Source: Bacteroidota bacterium (GTDB lineage Bacteria; Bacteroidota; Bacteroidia; NS11-12g; UBA9320). Taken from it: a DNA stretch of 64,000 bases. Positions 8,081 through 17,353 of the stretch are shown piece by piece. The stretch spans positions 248,001 through 312,000 of the forward strand of contig CANIKO010000001.1 in the NCBI GenBank assembly GCA_947468275.1, in the 5' to 3' direction. Every line of letters begins with the position of its first letter. Positions within the stretch are counted from its first letter, which is position 1. The notes under the pieces are model-generated. The model had not been told where the DNA came from, searched no databases, and saw only the letters and a program-made list of their open reading frames with translations. The position numbers were made by a program, and so were the translations under genes.

Positions 8081-9211
8081 ATGCTAAAAATTTTTCTTTC
8101 ATTTGCTCTAATAATTCTTATCAATAAAAATTCTACAGCACAGATTAGAATATTTTACCGCTCACAATGTAAAGAATACCATCTCGACGAATATTATCCA
8201 CGCTATATTCAGCCAAGAGCCAAAAGCAAGGAACTTGTTCACTTTTTTTATGTTTCTGGGATTGAAAACAAAATAATTCAACAAAGAATAAATGATCAAC
8301 TCTTGTTAATTTATTGCTACCCAGAAGAGGAGTTTTTATTTACTAAGTTAGATAATCTAATAATTTTAGGCCAAAAGCCTTATACTGGTGATAGGCCTTT
8401 TTTGAACGATAACTTAGTAATAGATAGCATATACAGCGATATTGAGTTGAAGAATGGTAGATACTTTGATTTTAAAATTTCAGATACAACTGAAAGTATA
8501 ATTCATAATTTATTTTCAAATTTTGATTTAATTAATTCTCATAAAGTTTGGAGTGCTAACATAGACTGGGAAATTCTAAAAAATAAATATCTAATAATTA
8601 CAACAACAGGTATCTCAGGAATATTTTTAACTGAGGAGAGTGTTATTGCTTCAGACAGAATCCGTTATGAAAAAGGATTCAATAAGGAAAAAGATTATAC
8701 ATTCCGCAATAGTACTTATTCTTTTGTTTTTGATTTGAAAACTGGCAATCTTTTAAATTTCTGGGATTTAATTAAAGTTAAAAAACGTTATAAGTTCTTA
8801 GAATACTTTGACAAGCAAAATCGGGCTAAATATTCTAATGATAGTTTATTAGCTGATTATAATACTAATATTGAATGGCCTTCTTCATATATAGATACAA
8901 TAGTAAATAGTTACGTTCGTACTGACTTAGACATAACACTTATAAAATCAAACTATAATTTCAGGAGAACAGGTTTCTATAACCATCTCGGGACAAATCC
9001 AATGTTTAGTATATACCGAGATTCCATAAATAAAATTTCAGGTATTGTTCTTTACGGTGAAGGTAGATTAGGGCAGTTTATTGTAAATCCATTTATCTCA
9101 AATTTTGGTCGAAATAATTATTGCCATATTTATGAGACAACTACTCTTTTGCAACCCAGAGAGCTTAAAAAATTTATGAAGAAAGATCAATTTGAATTAC
9201 TCTTTAAATGA
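8081..9211 (+). CDS. Secreted protein of unknown function (cassette ORF 1)
   Basis: A 376-residue protein I do not recognise. Residues ~1-20 form a signal peptide ending near STAQ. The rest is soluble, rich in Asn, Ile, Tyr and Lys, with no repeats or membrane segments. The ATG follows the degenerate palindrome by about 43 bases, and the attC-like site B begins 42 bases after the stop, so the gene is laid out like one cassette. A+T content is higher than in the preceding monooxygenase. Confidence 0.7.
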   Translation: MLKIFLSFALIILINKNSTAQIRIFYRSQCKEYHLDEYYPRYIQPRAKSKELVHFFYVSGIENKIIQQRINDQLLLIYCYPEEEFLFTKLDNLIILGQKPYTGDRPFLNDNLVIDSIYSDIELKNGRYFDFKISDTTESIIHNLFSNFDLINSHKVWSANIDWEILKNKYLIITTTGISGIFLTEESVIASDRIRYEKGFNKEKDYTFRNSTYSFVFDLKTGNLLNFWDLIKVKKRYKFLEYFDKQNRAKYSNDSLLADYNTNIEWPSSYIDTIVNSYVRTDLDITLIKSNYNFRRTGFYNHLGTNPMFSIYRDSINKISGIVLYGEGRLGQFIVNPFISNFGRNNYCHIYETTTLLQPRELKKFMKKDQFELLFK

Positions 9212-9252
9212 TTATAGATACACAATCATATCGAAGAAACCAGAAGGGCAAA

Positions 9253-9383
9253 CGCATAACATCACCTACAAGCAAGGCTCAGTGTGCGTATCGCTGGAAA
9301 CATTTCGGTTTATCAAATTTTGTTTTTCCGTTCAGAATTTTATCTTTGGAGTCGCCCTGCTTGTAGCTGAAAAACGTTATGCG
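9253..9383 (+). repeat. attC-like imperfect palindrome, site B
   Basis: Left arm 9253-9278 starts CGCATAAC and ends CTACAAGCAAGGC. Right arm 9354-9383 starts GCCCTGCTTGTAG and ends CGTTATGCG. The arms pair with unpaired bases in the inner half. The site shares AAGGCT and GCCCT inner boxes and GCATAAC/CGTTA ends with sites C and D. Length is 131 bases. Confidence 0.7.
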
Positions 9384-9462
9384 CAACCATTTGGAGACTC
9401 TCAATTTTGAAAATTCATGATCAATTTATAAGTTCCCTTATAGCAGAAACAGCATCAAAATA

Positions 9463-10020
9463 ATGAATAGATTAATATTTCTTTTAATATCACTTGTTTT
9501 TTCAAATTTTGGTTCTAAAAGTTTTGGACAAAGAGTTTTAGAGGATAAAGTTCTATTTAGTCTAATTAGTCAATCTGATTCGGTATTTATAAATGCCAAA
9601 AAAATATTTCTGGTAAACAAAGCAATTCATTTTTATGCCCCAGAGTACATATACCCTTTACTCAAGAAAATTGATTTTGATACAACAATTTTTAATAGCA
9701 CCAAGTTTATGATTGATTCCCTTAATCGTCTAAGTAAAAATTGGAATTTTAAAAATCGTAAGTTGAAAATATACCCCAATGACAAGGCTGCCGATAAAGC
9801 TTTACGCAAACAACTTAATATTAGGCATTCTAAATCAAGATATGTAAAATTTATTAGATTTGGTTGTAGTCAAGTTCTTTATTGTAATAATTTATATCTG
9901 ATTTCCTACTGGCACGAACTAGGGGGTTTATCAAGAAGACTAAGTGTAGCCGTTTTGAAAATAAATAATGATAATAAGTTTGAGTTAATAGAGATTTATG
10001 ACCTCCCTGGAGGATCCTAG
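9463..10020 (+). CDS. Secreted protein of unknown function (cassette ORF 2)
   Basis: A 185-residue protein with a signal peptide (~1-22, ending SFGQ) and an otherwise soluble body. I see no known motif. It lies 80 bases after site B, and site C starts 21 bases after its TAG stop. The layout matches the ORFs on both sides. No promoter box is evident, so it may depend on read-through or an unrecognised promoter. Confidence 0.65.
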   Translation: MNRLIFLLISLVFSNFGSKSFGQRVLEDKVLFSLISQSDSVFINAKKIFLVNKAIHFYAPEYIYPLLKKIDFDTTIFNSTKFMIDSLNRLSKNWNFKNRKLKIYPNDKAADKALRKQLNIRHSKSRYVKFIRFGCSQVLYCNNLYLISYWHELGGLSRRLSVAVLKINNDNKFELIEIYDLPGGS

Positions 10021-10040
10021 ATATTTGAAAGAATGGCAGC

Positions 10041-10168
10041 GCATAACAGGGTACAGCCAAAAGGCTGGTTTTGCGGTTAGGAAAGTTCGTTTCCCCAAGT
10101 TACTTTTGTTCTAAGTGGAAGTTGGTCAGCTCCGAGGGCCGCCCTTCGGCTGCACCCGACCGTTATTC
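10041..10168 (+). repeat. attC-like imperfect palindrome, site C
   Basis: Left arm 10041-10065 (GCATAACAGG...CAGCCAAAAGGC) pairs with right arm 10141-10168 (GCCCTTCGGCTG...CCGTTATTC). The arms carry two extra bases on one side. The centre holds a small hairpin, GGAAA...TTTCC. Length is 128 bases. Confidence 0.7.
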
Positions 10169-10228
10169 ACCAGGCTATGACAACCCGACATTTTATTCGA
10201 AACCCAAACATTCAACATTTTTATTTTG

Positions 10229-10236
10229 TAAATTTG
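10229..10236 (+). promoter_or_regulatory. -7 promoter box inside the toxin cassette
   Basis: TAAATTTG fits TAnnTTTG and ends four bases before the PIN gene ATG. The cassette therefore carries its own promoter and probably makes a nearly leaderless mRNA. Confidence 0.5.
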
Positions 10237-10240
10237 GCAA

Positions 10241-10705
10241 ATGAAACAACGAATCTATGTTGACACTTCAGTTTTCGGAGGCTACTTTGACGAAGAGTTC
10301 GCTGAACATACAGTGCCATTGTTTGAAAGGTTGAAAAACAATGAATTTACCTTGCTATTTTCTACAGTAACTCAAGACGAACTTGAAAATGCACTAGAAA
10401 AGATAAAGAACTTTGTTAAAAGCATTAAATTAATCAACACAGAATTTCTTGACACAAGTAACGAAGCAGTAGAACTGGCAATGGAATACATTTCTGAAAA
10501 AGTTGTAGGACAGACAAGCTTTGCAGATTGTTTACATATAGCCCTTGCTACAATTAGTAGGGCTGATTTTTTGGTAAGTTGGAATTTTAAACATATTGTT
10601 AATGTGCAAAGAATCCGAGGTTACAACTCCATAAACATTAAAAACGGTTACAAACAATTAGAAATACGTTCACCAAGAGAATTTGAAAAATATGAAGACG
10701 ATTGA
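10241..10705 (+). CDS. PIN-domain ribonuclease toxin
   Basis: A 154-residue PIN nuclease, probably the toxin of a toxin-antitoxin pair. The first acidic residue is in YVDTSVF (Asp8), the second in a DELE motif (~47), the third in SFADCLHIA, and the C-terminal SWNFKHI strand matches the family. PIN toxins cut RNA using Mg2+. A close paralogue is at 41818-42279 in the mfd block. The antitoxin-like ORF overlaps its 3' end by 14 bases, so toxin precedes antitoxin, the reverse of the usual order. It sits between attC-like sites C and D. Confidence 0.85.
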   Translation: MKQRIYVDTSVFGGYFDEEFAEHTVPLFERLKNNEFTLLFSTVTQDELENALEKIKNFVKSIKLINTEFLDTSNEAVELAMEYISEKVVGQTSFADCLHIALATISRADFLVSWNFKHIVNVQRIRGYNSINIKNGYKQLEIRSPREFEKYEDD

Positions 10706-10844
10706 AAAACAATTTGATGCAGTAAACTTTATGCGTCAACAGCGAGACAGATTAAGCAAAAAATTATCAAGTATGACGAAGACTGAGATTTTAGAATATT
10801 TCAAAAACCGTAAGGCAGAAACGACAATAAAGCCCAGTGCATAA
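10692..10844 (+). CDS. Small antitoxin-like protein paired with the PIN toxin
   Basis: A 50-residue charged protein starting MKTIEKQFDAV. Its ATG lies inside the last codons of the PIN gene (14-base overlap), implying translational coupling. The helix-rich segment FDAVNFMRQQRDRL...EILEYF aligns with a small ORF in the same position beside the second PIN gene (41664-41828). That conservation is the main support that it is real. The stop TAA (10842-10844) falls within the GCATAAC end of site D. The antitoxin role is inferred from position. Confidence 0.75.
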   Translation: MKTIEKQFDAVNFMRQQRDRLSKKLSSMTKTEILEYFKNRKAETTIKPSA

Positions 10845-10966
10845 CACGGCATACCAAAAAGGCTTAGCTCGCATTTCCGTAGATAATTTTGTAGATGTTT
10901 GGAGTTTCGTCATCGCAGGATAACTTTGCGGTTGGTGTCGCCCTTCTGGTATGCCCAACCGTTAAC
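10839..10966 (+). repeat. attC-like imperfect palindrome, site D
   Basis: Left arm 10839-10863 (GCATAACACGGCATACC...AAGGC) pairs with right arm 10940-10966 (GCCCTTCTGGTATGCC...CCGTTAAC). The inner GGTGTCGCCCT resembles GGAGTCGCCCT of site B. Length is 128 bases. This is the last site before ppx. Confidence 0.7.
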
Positions 10967-10983
10967 CAACTTATTTATTGAAA

Positions 10984-11880
10984 TTACCCCAATCCACTTT
11001 TATACTCCTTATACAAGCTCCTTACCATTCCATCACTAAGCCCTGTTTGGGGAACATAAATTTTAGAACTTCCGGTTTGTTCGGCTACCTTTAAAAATAT
11101 TTCCATGGCCGGTACAATCACATCCGCTCGGTCGGGATTTAGCATGTAGGTAATCATGCGTTCGTCATTATCCATGGGTTTCATTTCATTATGTAGTTTA
11201 AGAAGTTGCTGAGTAGTTATAAATTTTTCCTTGGAGTCAGAAACCATATTAATAATTTTATTGATGTTTCCTCCCGAGCCAATAATTGGAATGTCTTTAT
11301 AAATCGGGACATTTACTTTTATCCAATTTTTTAGGTTGGCCCATTCCGACAATGAAACGCGATTGTGAAGCAACCGGATGGTGCCAATATCAAACGAGCG
11401 ACCGGCAGTTTTTTCGCCTTTATCAATCAATGAAAGTTCTGTACTTCCACCACCTACATCCATATAAATAACCTGTTTTTTTGATTTTAGGTTATTGGGT
11501 AAAAACCGGCTGGAAATAAGATCGGCTTCCTTGTCACCAGAAATTATTTCAATATTAATACCGCTGCCAATTTTTACTTTTTCCAGTATTTCGGCAGTAT
11601 TTGAAGCATCGCGCATGGCCGATGTAGCAAAGGCTTTGTAGGAAATAACCTCGTGGGCTTTCATTAAAAAAGCAAAGGCTTTCATGCAATCCGTCAAATG
11701 GGTAATATTTTCATCTGATATTTTGCCTGTAATAAAGGCATCTTCTCCCAATCGGATAGGAACTCTTACGAGCAGTGCTTTTTTAAAAACAGGTCCATTG
11801 GTGGTTTCAAACACGTTGTCGAACAACAAACGAATGGCATTGGAGCCAATATCAATGGAAGCGAATTTAAGGTATTTCAA
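10984..11880 (-). CDS. ppx: Ppx/GppA exopolyphosphatase
   Basis: Removes terminal phosphate from polyphosphate, or from pppGpp in some members. The 298-residue protein matches the N-terminal two-domain core of the family. Phosphate-binding motifs of the ASKHA fold are visible: DIGSNAIRLL (~9-18), ATSAMRDASN (~85-94), MDVGGGSTEL and the later GSGGNINK loop. It lacks the extra C-terminal HD-like domain of E. coli PPX, as is common in Bacteroidota. Its start overlaps the end of ppk1 by 14 bases, giving a ppk1-ppx operon that makes and degrades polyphosphate. Confidence 0.9.
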   Translation of the reverse strand: MKYLKFASIDIGSNAIRLLFDNVFETTNGPVFKKALLVRVPIRLGEDAFITGKISDENITHLTDCMKAFAFLMKAHEVISYKAFATSAMRDASNTAEILEKVKIGSGINIEIISGDKEADLISSRFLPNNLKSKKQVIYMDVGGGSTELSLIDKGEKTAGRSFDIGTIRLLHNRVSLSEWANLKNWIKVNVPIYKDIPIIGSGGNINKIINMVSDSKEKFITTQQLLKLHNEMKPMDNDERMITYMLNPDRADVIVPAMEIFLKVAEQTGSSKIYVPQTGLSDGMVRSLYKEYKSGLG

Positions 11881-13939
11881 TGGCGTCGGGTCTCGACTTT
11901 AAATAGTCGAAGAAATCCGATTGCGAACGTACCATTTTATCTTCACAGGTTATAAACCTGTTATCCATAGCGGCATTATGTTCTCTCGCCTTTTGGTTAT
12001 CACTCATTATAATATTCAGATAATTATCAATTTCTTTTTTGATAGATTTATCATAAATGGGGCAGGCCACTTCAATTCGGTAATCTAAATTTCGCATCAT
12101 CCAATCAGCTGATGATATGAAATACAAAGGTTTGCCTTCGTTGCCAAAAACAAAAATTCGGGAATGTTCCAAAAAACGGTCCACAATACATGTGGCTCTT
12201 ATGTTTTCACTCAACCCTTTTATTCCCGGTATCAGGCAACAAATTCCTCTTACAAATAAATCAATTTTAACTCCTGCATTGCTGGCTTCGTATAGGTGGT
12301 CGATTAAATTTTCATCTACCAAATTATTGAGTTTTATTCGTATAAACGCTTCCTTGCTATTTAGTGCCGCTTGGGTTTCGTTTTGAATAAGTTTAACTAG
12401 TTTTTTTCGCATGCCCACTGGTGACACCAAGAGATGCTTAAATGTATGTGGTAAATAAGGCTTTTCTATCATATGAAAAACTTTGTTTACCTCAGTGGTT
12501 ATTTGAGGGTCAGCTGTAAATAAAGCTACATCTGTATAAATTTTTGAAGTAGTTTCATTGAAATTACCTGTGGCCACATATGCAAAATGATGCTCCTTGT
12601 TTTTTACAACGCGTGTTATAGCAACTAATTTGGCGTGGGTTTTAAGTCCACTAAGTCCAAAAATTAGTTTAACACCGGCATCGGTTAATTTTTTACTCCA
12701 ATTAAGATTAGCTTCTTCATCAAATCTTGCCTGAAGTTCCAATATTGCTGTAACGCTCTTACCATTTCTTACAGCATTAATCAAGGCATTTATTATCATT
12801 GAATTTTTTGCCAAGCGGTAAAGCGTAATTTTTATAGATTTTACGGTTGGGTCAATGGCTGCTTCCCGCAAAAAATGAATTACATAATCAAAAGGCTGAT
12901 ACGGAAAAAAAAGTAAATGGTCTTTTACCGAAATAGCGTGAAGCATGCTCATCGATTTTTCAAACGGAGGATGAGTAATTCGCTTCACAGGCGGATATTC
13001 CAATTGTGGTTCACCTACGTTTGGGAATTTTATGAAGTCTTTAAAATTATGATACTTACCACCTGGAATTATATTTTCATTATCGGATATTTTTAGTTTT
13101 TTTAGCAAAACATTCAGATACGATTTAGGCATGTTTTCATCATAAATAAATCTTACCGGTTCCGCCTTTTTGCGGTTTTCAAGGCTTTTTTCCATTTGCT
13201 CAAAAAAACTGTCTGATAGGTCTCCTTCAATTGTTAATTCAGCATCGCGGGTAAGTTTAATAATATACGATTCAAAATTATCAGGTTCAAATAATTGGAA
13301 TATTTCAGGTAGGTTCAATCGTATCACATCATCTAGATAGATGATATATTTTTTGGCTCCTTGATTGGGTAATAATACAAATCTTGAAATTATATCGGTG
13401 GGAATTTCTATAAGTGCAAATAGCTTTTGCTTTGTTTTTTTTACAGTGAATTTTACAAAAAGATAAATACTTTTATCCCTTAAACTTGGAGTAGGTGAAG
13501 CTTCGTTTAAAATTATAGGAACCAACAACGGCTGAACTTTTTCTTTAAAAAACTCATGAAGATGGCCATAGTGTTTCTTAATGATTTTCTTTTCGTCTAA
13601 AATAAAAATATTTTTAACTTCTAGCTCCTTTTGAATCTGCTTGTAGGTTTTGTCAAATTCTTTTTGAAGCGTAATAACCTTATGGTGGATATCCTTGAGA
13701 ACTGCTTGATTGAAAGATTGATTGGGTTTTGAGCCTTTTTTTTCAAGACTTATCAAGCGCCTAATTGTGGCAACCCTAACCCTAAAAAACTCGTCCAAAT
13801 TATTAGAAAATATGGCTAAAAATTTCATGCGTTCAACCAACGGGACAGTGCTATCGGCAGCTTCCTGCAATACACGGGCATTAAATGCGAGCCAACTTAA
13901 TTCGCGGTTGAGGTATTTGTCTTTCACAGTTTCAAACAT
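11867..13939 (-). CDS. ppk1: Polyphosphate kinase 1
   Basis: Transfers the ATP gamma-phosphate reversibly to polyphosphate. The 690-residue length is normal. The N domain starts with YLNRELSWLAFNARVL (~9-24). The head domain and two phospholipase D-like C domains follow. The catalytic histidine lies in the GLKTHAKL segment, with the TGNFNE motif just after it, and a second histidine region (DRFLEHSRIF) lies in the last domain. It is the first gene of the operon with ppx and is read on the minus strand from 13939. Confidence 0.95.
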   Translation of the reverse strand: MFETVKDKYLNRELSWLAFNARVLQEAADSTVPLVERMKFLAIFSNNLDEFFRVRVATIRRLISLEKKGSKPNQSFNQAVLKDIHHKVITLQKEFDKTYKQIQKELEVKNIFILDEKKIIKKHYGHLHEFFKEKVQPLLVPIILNEASPTPSLRDKSIYLFVKFTVKKTKQKLFALIEIPTDIISRFVLLPNQGAKKYIIYLDDVIRLNLPEIFQLFEPDNFESYIIKLTRDAELTIEGDLSDSFFEQMEKSLENRKKAEPVRFIYDENMPKSYLNVLLKKLKISDNENIIPGGKYHNFKDFIKFPNVGEPQLEYPPVKRITHPPFEKSMSMLHAISVKDHLLFFPYQPFDYVIHFLREAAIDPTVKSIKITLYRLAKNSMIINALINAVRNGKSVTAILELQARFDEEANLNWSKKLTDAGVKLIFGLSGLKTHAKLVAITRVVKNKEHHFAYVATGNFNETTSKIYTDVALFTADPQITTEVNKVFHMIEKPYLPHTFKHLLVSPVGMRKKLVKLIQNETQAALNSKEAFIRIKLNNLVDENLIDHLYEASNAGVKIDLFVRGICCLIPGIKGLSENIRATCIVDRFLEHSRIFVFGNEGKPLYFISSADWMMRNLDYRIEVACPIYDKSIKKEIDNYLNIIMSDNQKAREHNAAMDNRFITCEDKMVRSQSDFFDYLKSRPDAIEIP

Positions 13940-14002
13940 AAAATCAATGGATATGTAATGTTATATGCTTTGCAAAAAAACAGGTTACATATTAACTCAA
14001 AG

Positions 14003-14782
14003 TTAATAATTCATGAGGTATATAAACGATAGCTTAATAGATTTGCCTCTAGTATCTCTCGTGTAAGGCAGATTAAGATTGTTTAATAATGGGTTTCCAT
14101 GTGCATCGGTATCCTGTGATAGAAGTTTTCCAAAAGAATACTTAATATTGATCTCCATTGGGCTAGCGTTTCTCATAAAAGTAAAACCAGCACTAATACA
14201 TGGTAGAACAAAGGCTTTATTATAAAAATTGGCAGAGGATGTGGAACTTATCAACCCTATTTTATTCATTTCAAATCCCGCTCCTGCACTAAAACCGAAA
14301 TCTTTTTGAGTAGTATAAGTAGACCCATTTCCTAGGTTTAATTTTAGTAATAAAGGAATTTGAATGGAGCCAAATCCCTGTGCCCCTTTCACCACCAGTT
14401 CATCTGCAGCAGCAGAGAAAGATGAGCCTATACCAATACTTATAGGGGTTGATACGGATATCGATGTATTTTCGTCAAATTCTTTGAGGTTAAAACGGGG
14501 CTCAATTCCCATTGAAAAAATATTAAACTCCTTGGTTTGATATGGAATATCGCCGTAGGTAGGGTCTCCTTTTTGATCAAATAAACCCGTGGGTCCGTAA
14601 TAATATTTTAGTGGGGATACAATAATATCAGTATAAGTTGATGTAGAAATGGCAAGAAAAAATTTATTAGTTAAGTCATTTTTTTTGTCTTTTGCTTCAG
14701 TTTCTTGACTTCCTTCTTGTGCAAAAACTGAAGTCATAAAAGCGAGAAGAAGTGTAGCGGATAAAATTATTTTTTTACTCAT
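14003..14782 (-). CDS. Secreted, probably outer-membrane protein of unknown function
   Basis: A 259-residue protein. I chose the ATG at 14782 because a signal peptide (MSKKIILSATLLLAF..., ending VFAQ near residue 21) starts there. The open frame extends upstream to 14902 with no membrane-targeting logic. The body is rich in alternating polar and aromatic residues and glycines and ends in an aromatic residue, as in small beta-barrels. No specific family is recognised. Confidence 0.65.
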   Translation of the reverse strand: MSKKIILSATLLLAFMTSVFAQEGSQETEAKDKKNDLTNKFFLAISTSTYTDIIVSPLKYYYGPTGLFDQKGDPTYGDIPYQTKEFNIFSMGIEPRFNLKEFDENTSISVSTPISIGIGSSFSAAADELVVKGAQGFGSIQIPLLLKLNLGNGSTYTTQKDFGFSAGAGFEMNKIGLISSTSSANFYNKAFVLPCISAGFTFMRNASPMEINIKYSFGKLLSQDTDAHGNPLLNNLNLPYTRDTRGKSIKLSFIYLMNY

Positions 14783-14923
14783 TTTGTATGTTATTTTAGC
14801 TGTGAATAAACTTTGAGTTTGTTTATAGCAGTGAAACAAAAATAATGCCAAAAAGAACGTTTTGTTATGCTGTTCTATATAGTTTTGCTTTTTAACTACC
14901 AACGTGATGGCGTAAATTTTATT

Positions 14924-16147
14924 TTAGACTTTTATTATTTCTGAAGGTTTTGAATTGGAATAAAGAAACCAAAGCAAGGATATAATAACAACGCCATGTT
15001 GACGGTCAAATAGGCATTCGAACATACAAGCAAATAATGATAGCGACCACAAGGCTATAAATAATGATGGTAATTGATTGAAACTATTAAAAATAGGAAA
15101 CGCAAAAAATAAGAGCAGGATAATGAAACCTATAATTCCATGAATAGCGGCTTCAATGACAAATTGATTGTGTGGCAAAATTCGATTTTCTATAAATAAG
15201 TTTGTATTGTTCCGCTCATATTGCATGCTCATGGCTTGCTTTATATTACTTGATCCCACTCCAATTGCTGGATGTTTTTTAAATAAATCGAAGGCTGTTT
15301 TAGAGGCTTCAATTCTCATTCCCATAGATTGATAGTTGGCGTCTTTTTGATACCAAATCACCTTGAGGTCTTCCATTGAATTTAATACCCTATTATGAAA
15401 TGAACTCATGCTGTAAAAAGCAATTATTGGGAAAAGGCAAATTGCAACCAAAGCTCCTAATAAATAATGAAGTTTAGGTTTTGTGTTTATAACATAAACG
15501 AATCCAAGAATTAAACAGGCGGAGTAAAATCCTGCTAAACCGGTTCGTGCAGCAAGAATATGAAGCCCAATAAGATTAATAATTGTAAAAATCCAAAGCC
15601 ATTTTATTTTTTGATTCCATGCTAAATGTGCGGATACAATTATAGCAAAAGCGCAAAAAACCGAAAATGTAATATGATGAATTTCTCCAATAATAGGAAT
15701 AGGCTTGGATTGAAGAATCAAGGCATTAAGCTCGGTATAATGTAGAATGTAATTAATGGTACTTACTATAGTTGCCGTTGCTATGGCCACGCAATAAATA
15801 ATAGAAAATAGTTGCAAAAAGTTTGGAGTAATTTTTGATTTAAATGTCAAAACCGAGAAAGAAAATAAGACTAAAGGTAACTTTACACCAAAGTAAGAAA
15901 ACCATTCAGCAGTCGATTCTGCCCTAAATATATCCACCAGACATAATAATACCAATGCCGATAAACAAATAAAATATTTATCTTTTGGAACTTGAACTTT
16001 ATTAATAATAATTTCTGCTAAAGCTGATGCAAAAATTAACGCGGTGGAAATACTGATGATTGCCCTCGACCAAGGCATTGCCGCTATAAATAGAATAAGG
16101 GCACCTTTGAAAACTATAAAAGGATAATTTCGGAGATTATTTGGCAA
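14924..16147 (-). CDS. O-antigen ligase / polymerase family membrane protein
   Basis: A 407-residue integral membrane protein with about 10-12 hydrophobic segments and one large periplasmic loop (~250-310). That loop contains GVGSSNIKQA and later HNQFVIEAAIHG, matching the Wzy_C/RfaL pattern of O-antigen ligases. Such enzymes join polysaccharide to a lipid or protein acceptor at the outer face of the inner membrane. Its start overlaps the LysM gene by 11 bases, so they are translationally coupled. The acceptor cannot be told from the sequence. Confidence 0.8.
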   Translation of the reverse strand: MPNNLRNYPFIVFKGALILFIAAMPWSRAIISISTALIFASALAEIIINKVQVPKDKYFICLSALVLLCLVDIFRAESTAEWFSYFGVKLPLVLFSFSVLTFKSKITPNFLQLFSIIYCVAIATATIVSTINYILHYTELNALILQSKPIPIIGEIHHITFSVFCAFAIIVSAHLAWNQKIKWLWIFTIINLIGLHILAARTGLAGFYSACLILGFVYVINTKPKLHYLLGALVAICLFPIIAFYSMSSFHNRVLNSMEDLKVIWYQKDANYQSMGMRIEASKTAFDLFKKHPAIGVGSSNIKQAMSMQYERNNTNLFIENRILPHNQFVIEAAIHGIIGFIILLLFFAFPIFNSFNQLPSLFIALWSLSLFACMFECLFDRQHGVVIISLLWFLYSNSKPSEIIKV

Positions 16148-17183
16148 AACTTATTTTAATAGAGAATTTATCTTTTTTGCTCAATCCAAGATATTCGGCT
16201 GTGCTTTTGGTTATATAAACAATAACTGGGTCGCTTTGTTCCCTGTTAAAATTCTTAACTACTTTGGCATAGACTGATTTATTATTGGCGGGATTGGTTA
16301 TTCTGATTATAGTATTTTCGGGGGCATTATGATGAATAACAAAATCTTTACCTTGGTTAATTTTTTTATCACTCATAACCTTTCCAAATCCTGTTTCAGT
16401 TATTTTTTCTACATTGTATTCAGGGAAATTTTCTGTAGTAACTGAATACCCTGTAAGATCATTCGCGGGCTTTTTATCATCCTGTTCAATTATTTCTGTC
16501 TTGTCTTTTTTGGCATTTGATGAATCCTTAAACTCAATTACTGTTTCATCTTTTATTTTGGTCGTTGATTTTTTAAGGTCGTTTAAAGTTATATTAGATT
16601 CAGCCTCATTCTGCTTTGCAATAGAATCGGCTTTGGCTTCATCCACAATTGGAACTAATATTTCCAAGCCCTCATGTAAATTTTCTTCATTTAATTTATT
16701 GAGTTGCTTTAAAAAATCTACTGTTGTAAAAAACTTTTGGGCTAGACTAAATAAGGTTTCACCTTTTTTAACAATATATGATGTTGTAAAGGAAGTTTTT
16801 TTTGGCGGAGGGAGGTCTTTTTTATCAACACTCTCCACTTCTTTTGCCATAGGTGCCTTTACCGGTTTGGTGTATTCCCCTTTATTTTTTGAATATTTAG
16901 GTGGGTTGGTTCCAAAGAATTGTTTTTCAGTTTTACCCGTTGGTACTAACAAAGTTTGCCCAATATTTATTTTGATTTCTGACCCAGGATTAGCGTCTCG
17001 TATTTGGGTCCAAACTGTTTTATAGCGCCTAGCTACAGCATAAAGGCCTTCGCTTTTTTCAACTTTATGAAGAATAAATATTTTTCCATCCTTCAATATT
17101 ACTCCGATAGAATCATCAACGGACGCAAATGAAGATAAACTGAGAAGGCACAAAAAGAGTATAAATTTTATTTTTAACAACAT
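16137..17183 (-). CDS. Double-LysM secreted protein with C-terminal beta-barrel domain
   Basis: A 348-residue exported protein with a signal peptide (~1-20). Two LysM modules bind peptidoglycan: ~38-83 (HKVEKSEGLYAVARRYKT, ending TLLVPTG) and ~134-178 (YIVKKGETLFSLAQKF, ending EILVPI). A Lys/Glu-rich linker follows. The last ~95 residues (GFGKVMSD... to the end) look like a double-psi beta-barrel of the RlpA kind, without an obvious catalytic set. It overlaps the O-antigen ligase gene. A role anchoring or shaping the envelope is inferred. Confidence 0.82.
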   Translation of the reverse strand: MLLKIKFILFLCLLSLSSFASVDDSIGVILKDGKIFILHKVEKSEGLYAVARRYKTVWTQIRDANPGSEIKINIGQTLLVPTGKTEKQFFGTNPPKYSKNKGEYTKPVKAPMAKEVESVDKKDLPPPKKTSFTTSYIVKKGETLFSLAQKFFTTVDFLKQLNKLNEENLHEGLEILVPIVDEAKADSIAKQNEAESNITLNDLKKSTTKIKDETVIEFKDSSNAKKDKTEIIEQDDKKPANDLTGYSVTTENFPEYNVEKITETGFGKVMSDKKINQGKDFVIHHNAPENTIIRITNPANNKSVYAKVVKNFNREQSDPVIVYITKSTAEYLGLSKKDKFSIKISFAK

Positions 17184-17353
17184 ATAAATAAGTAATACGA
17201 ATTTACTTTAAAAATTGATAGACTTTGTTAAAGTAATTTCAACGAATTTTGCCGTTAATACAATTTTTTATACATACAGTTGATTTTAATTTTTTGTATG
17301 ATTTTTTAAAGCAATTGTAATTTAAAAATATTAGGTTATTGCAAACTAGAGTA

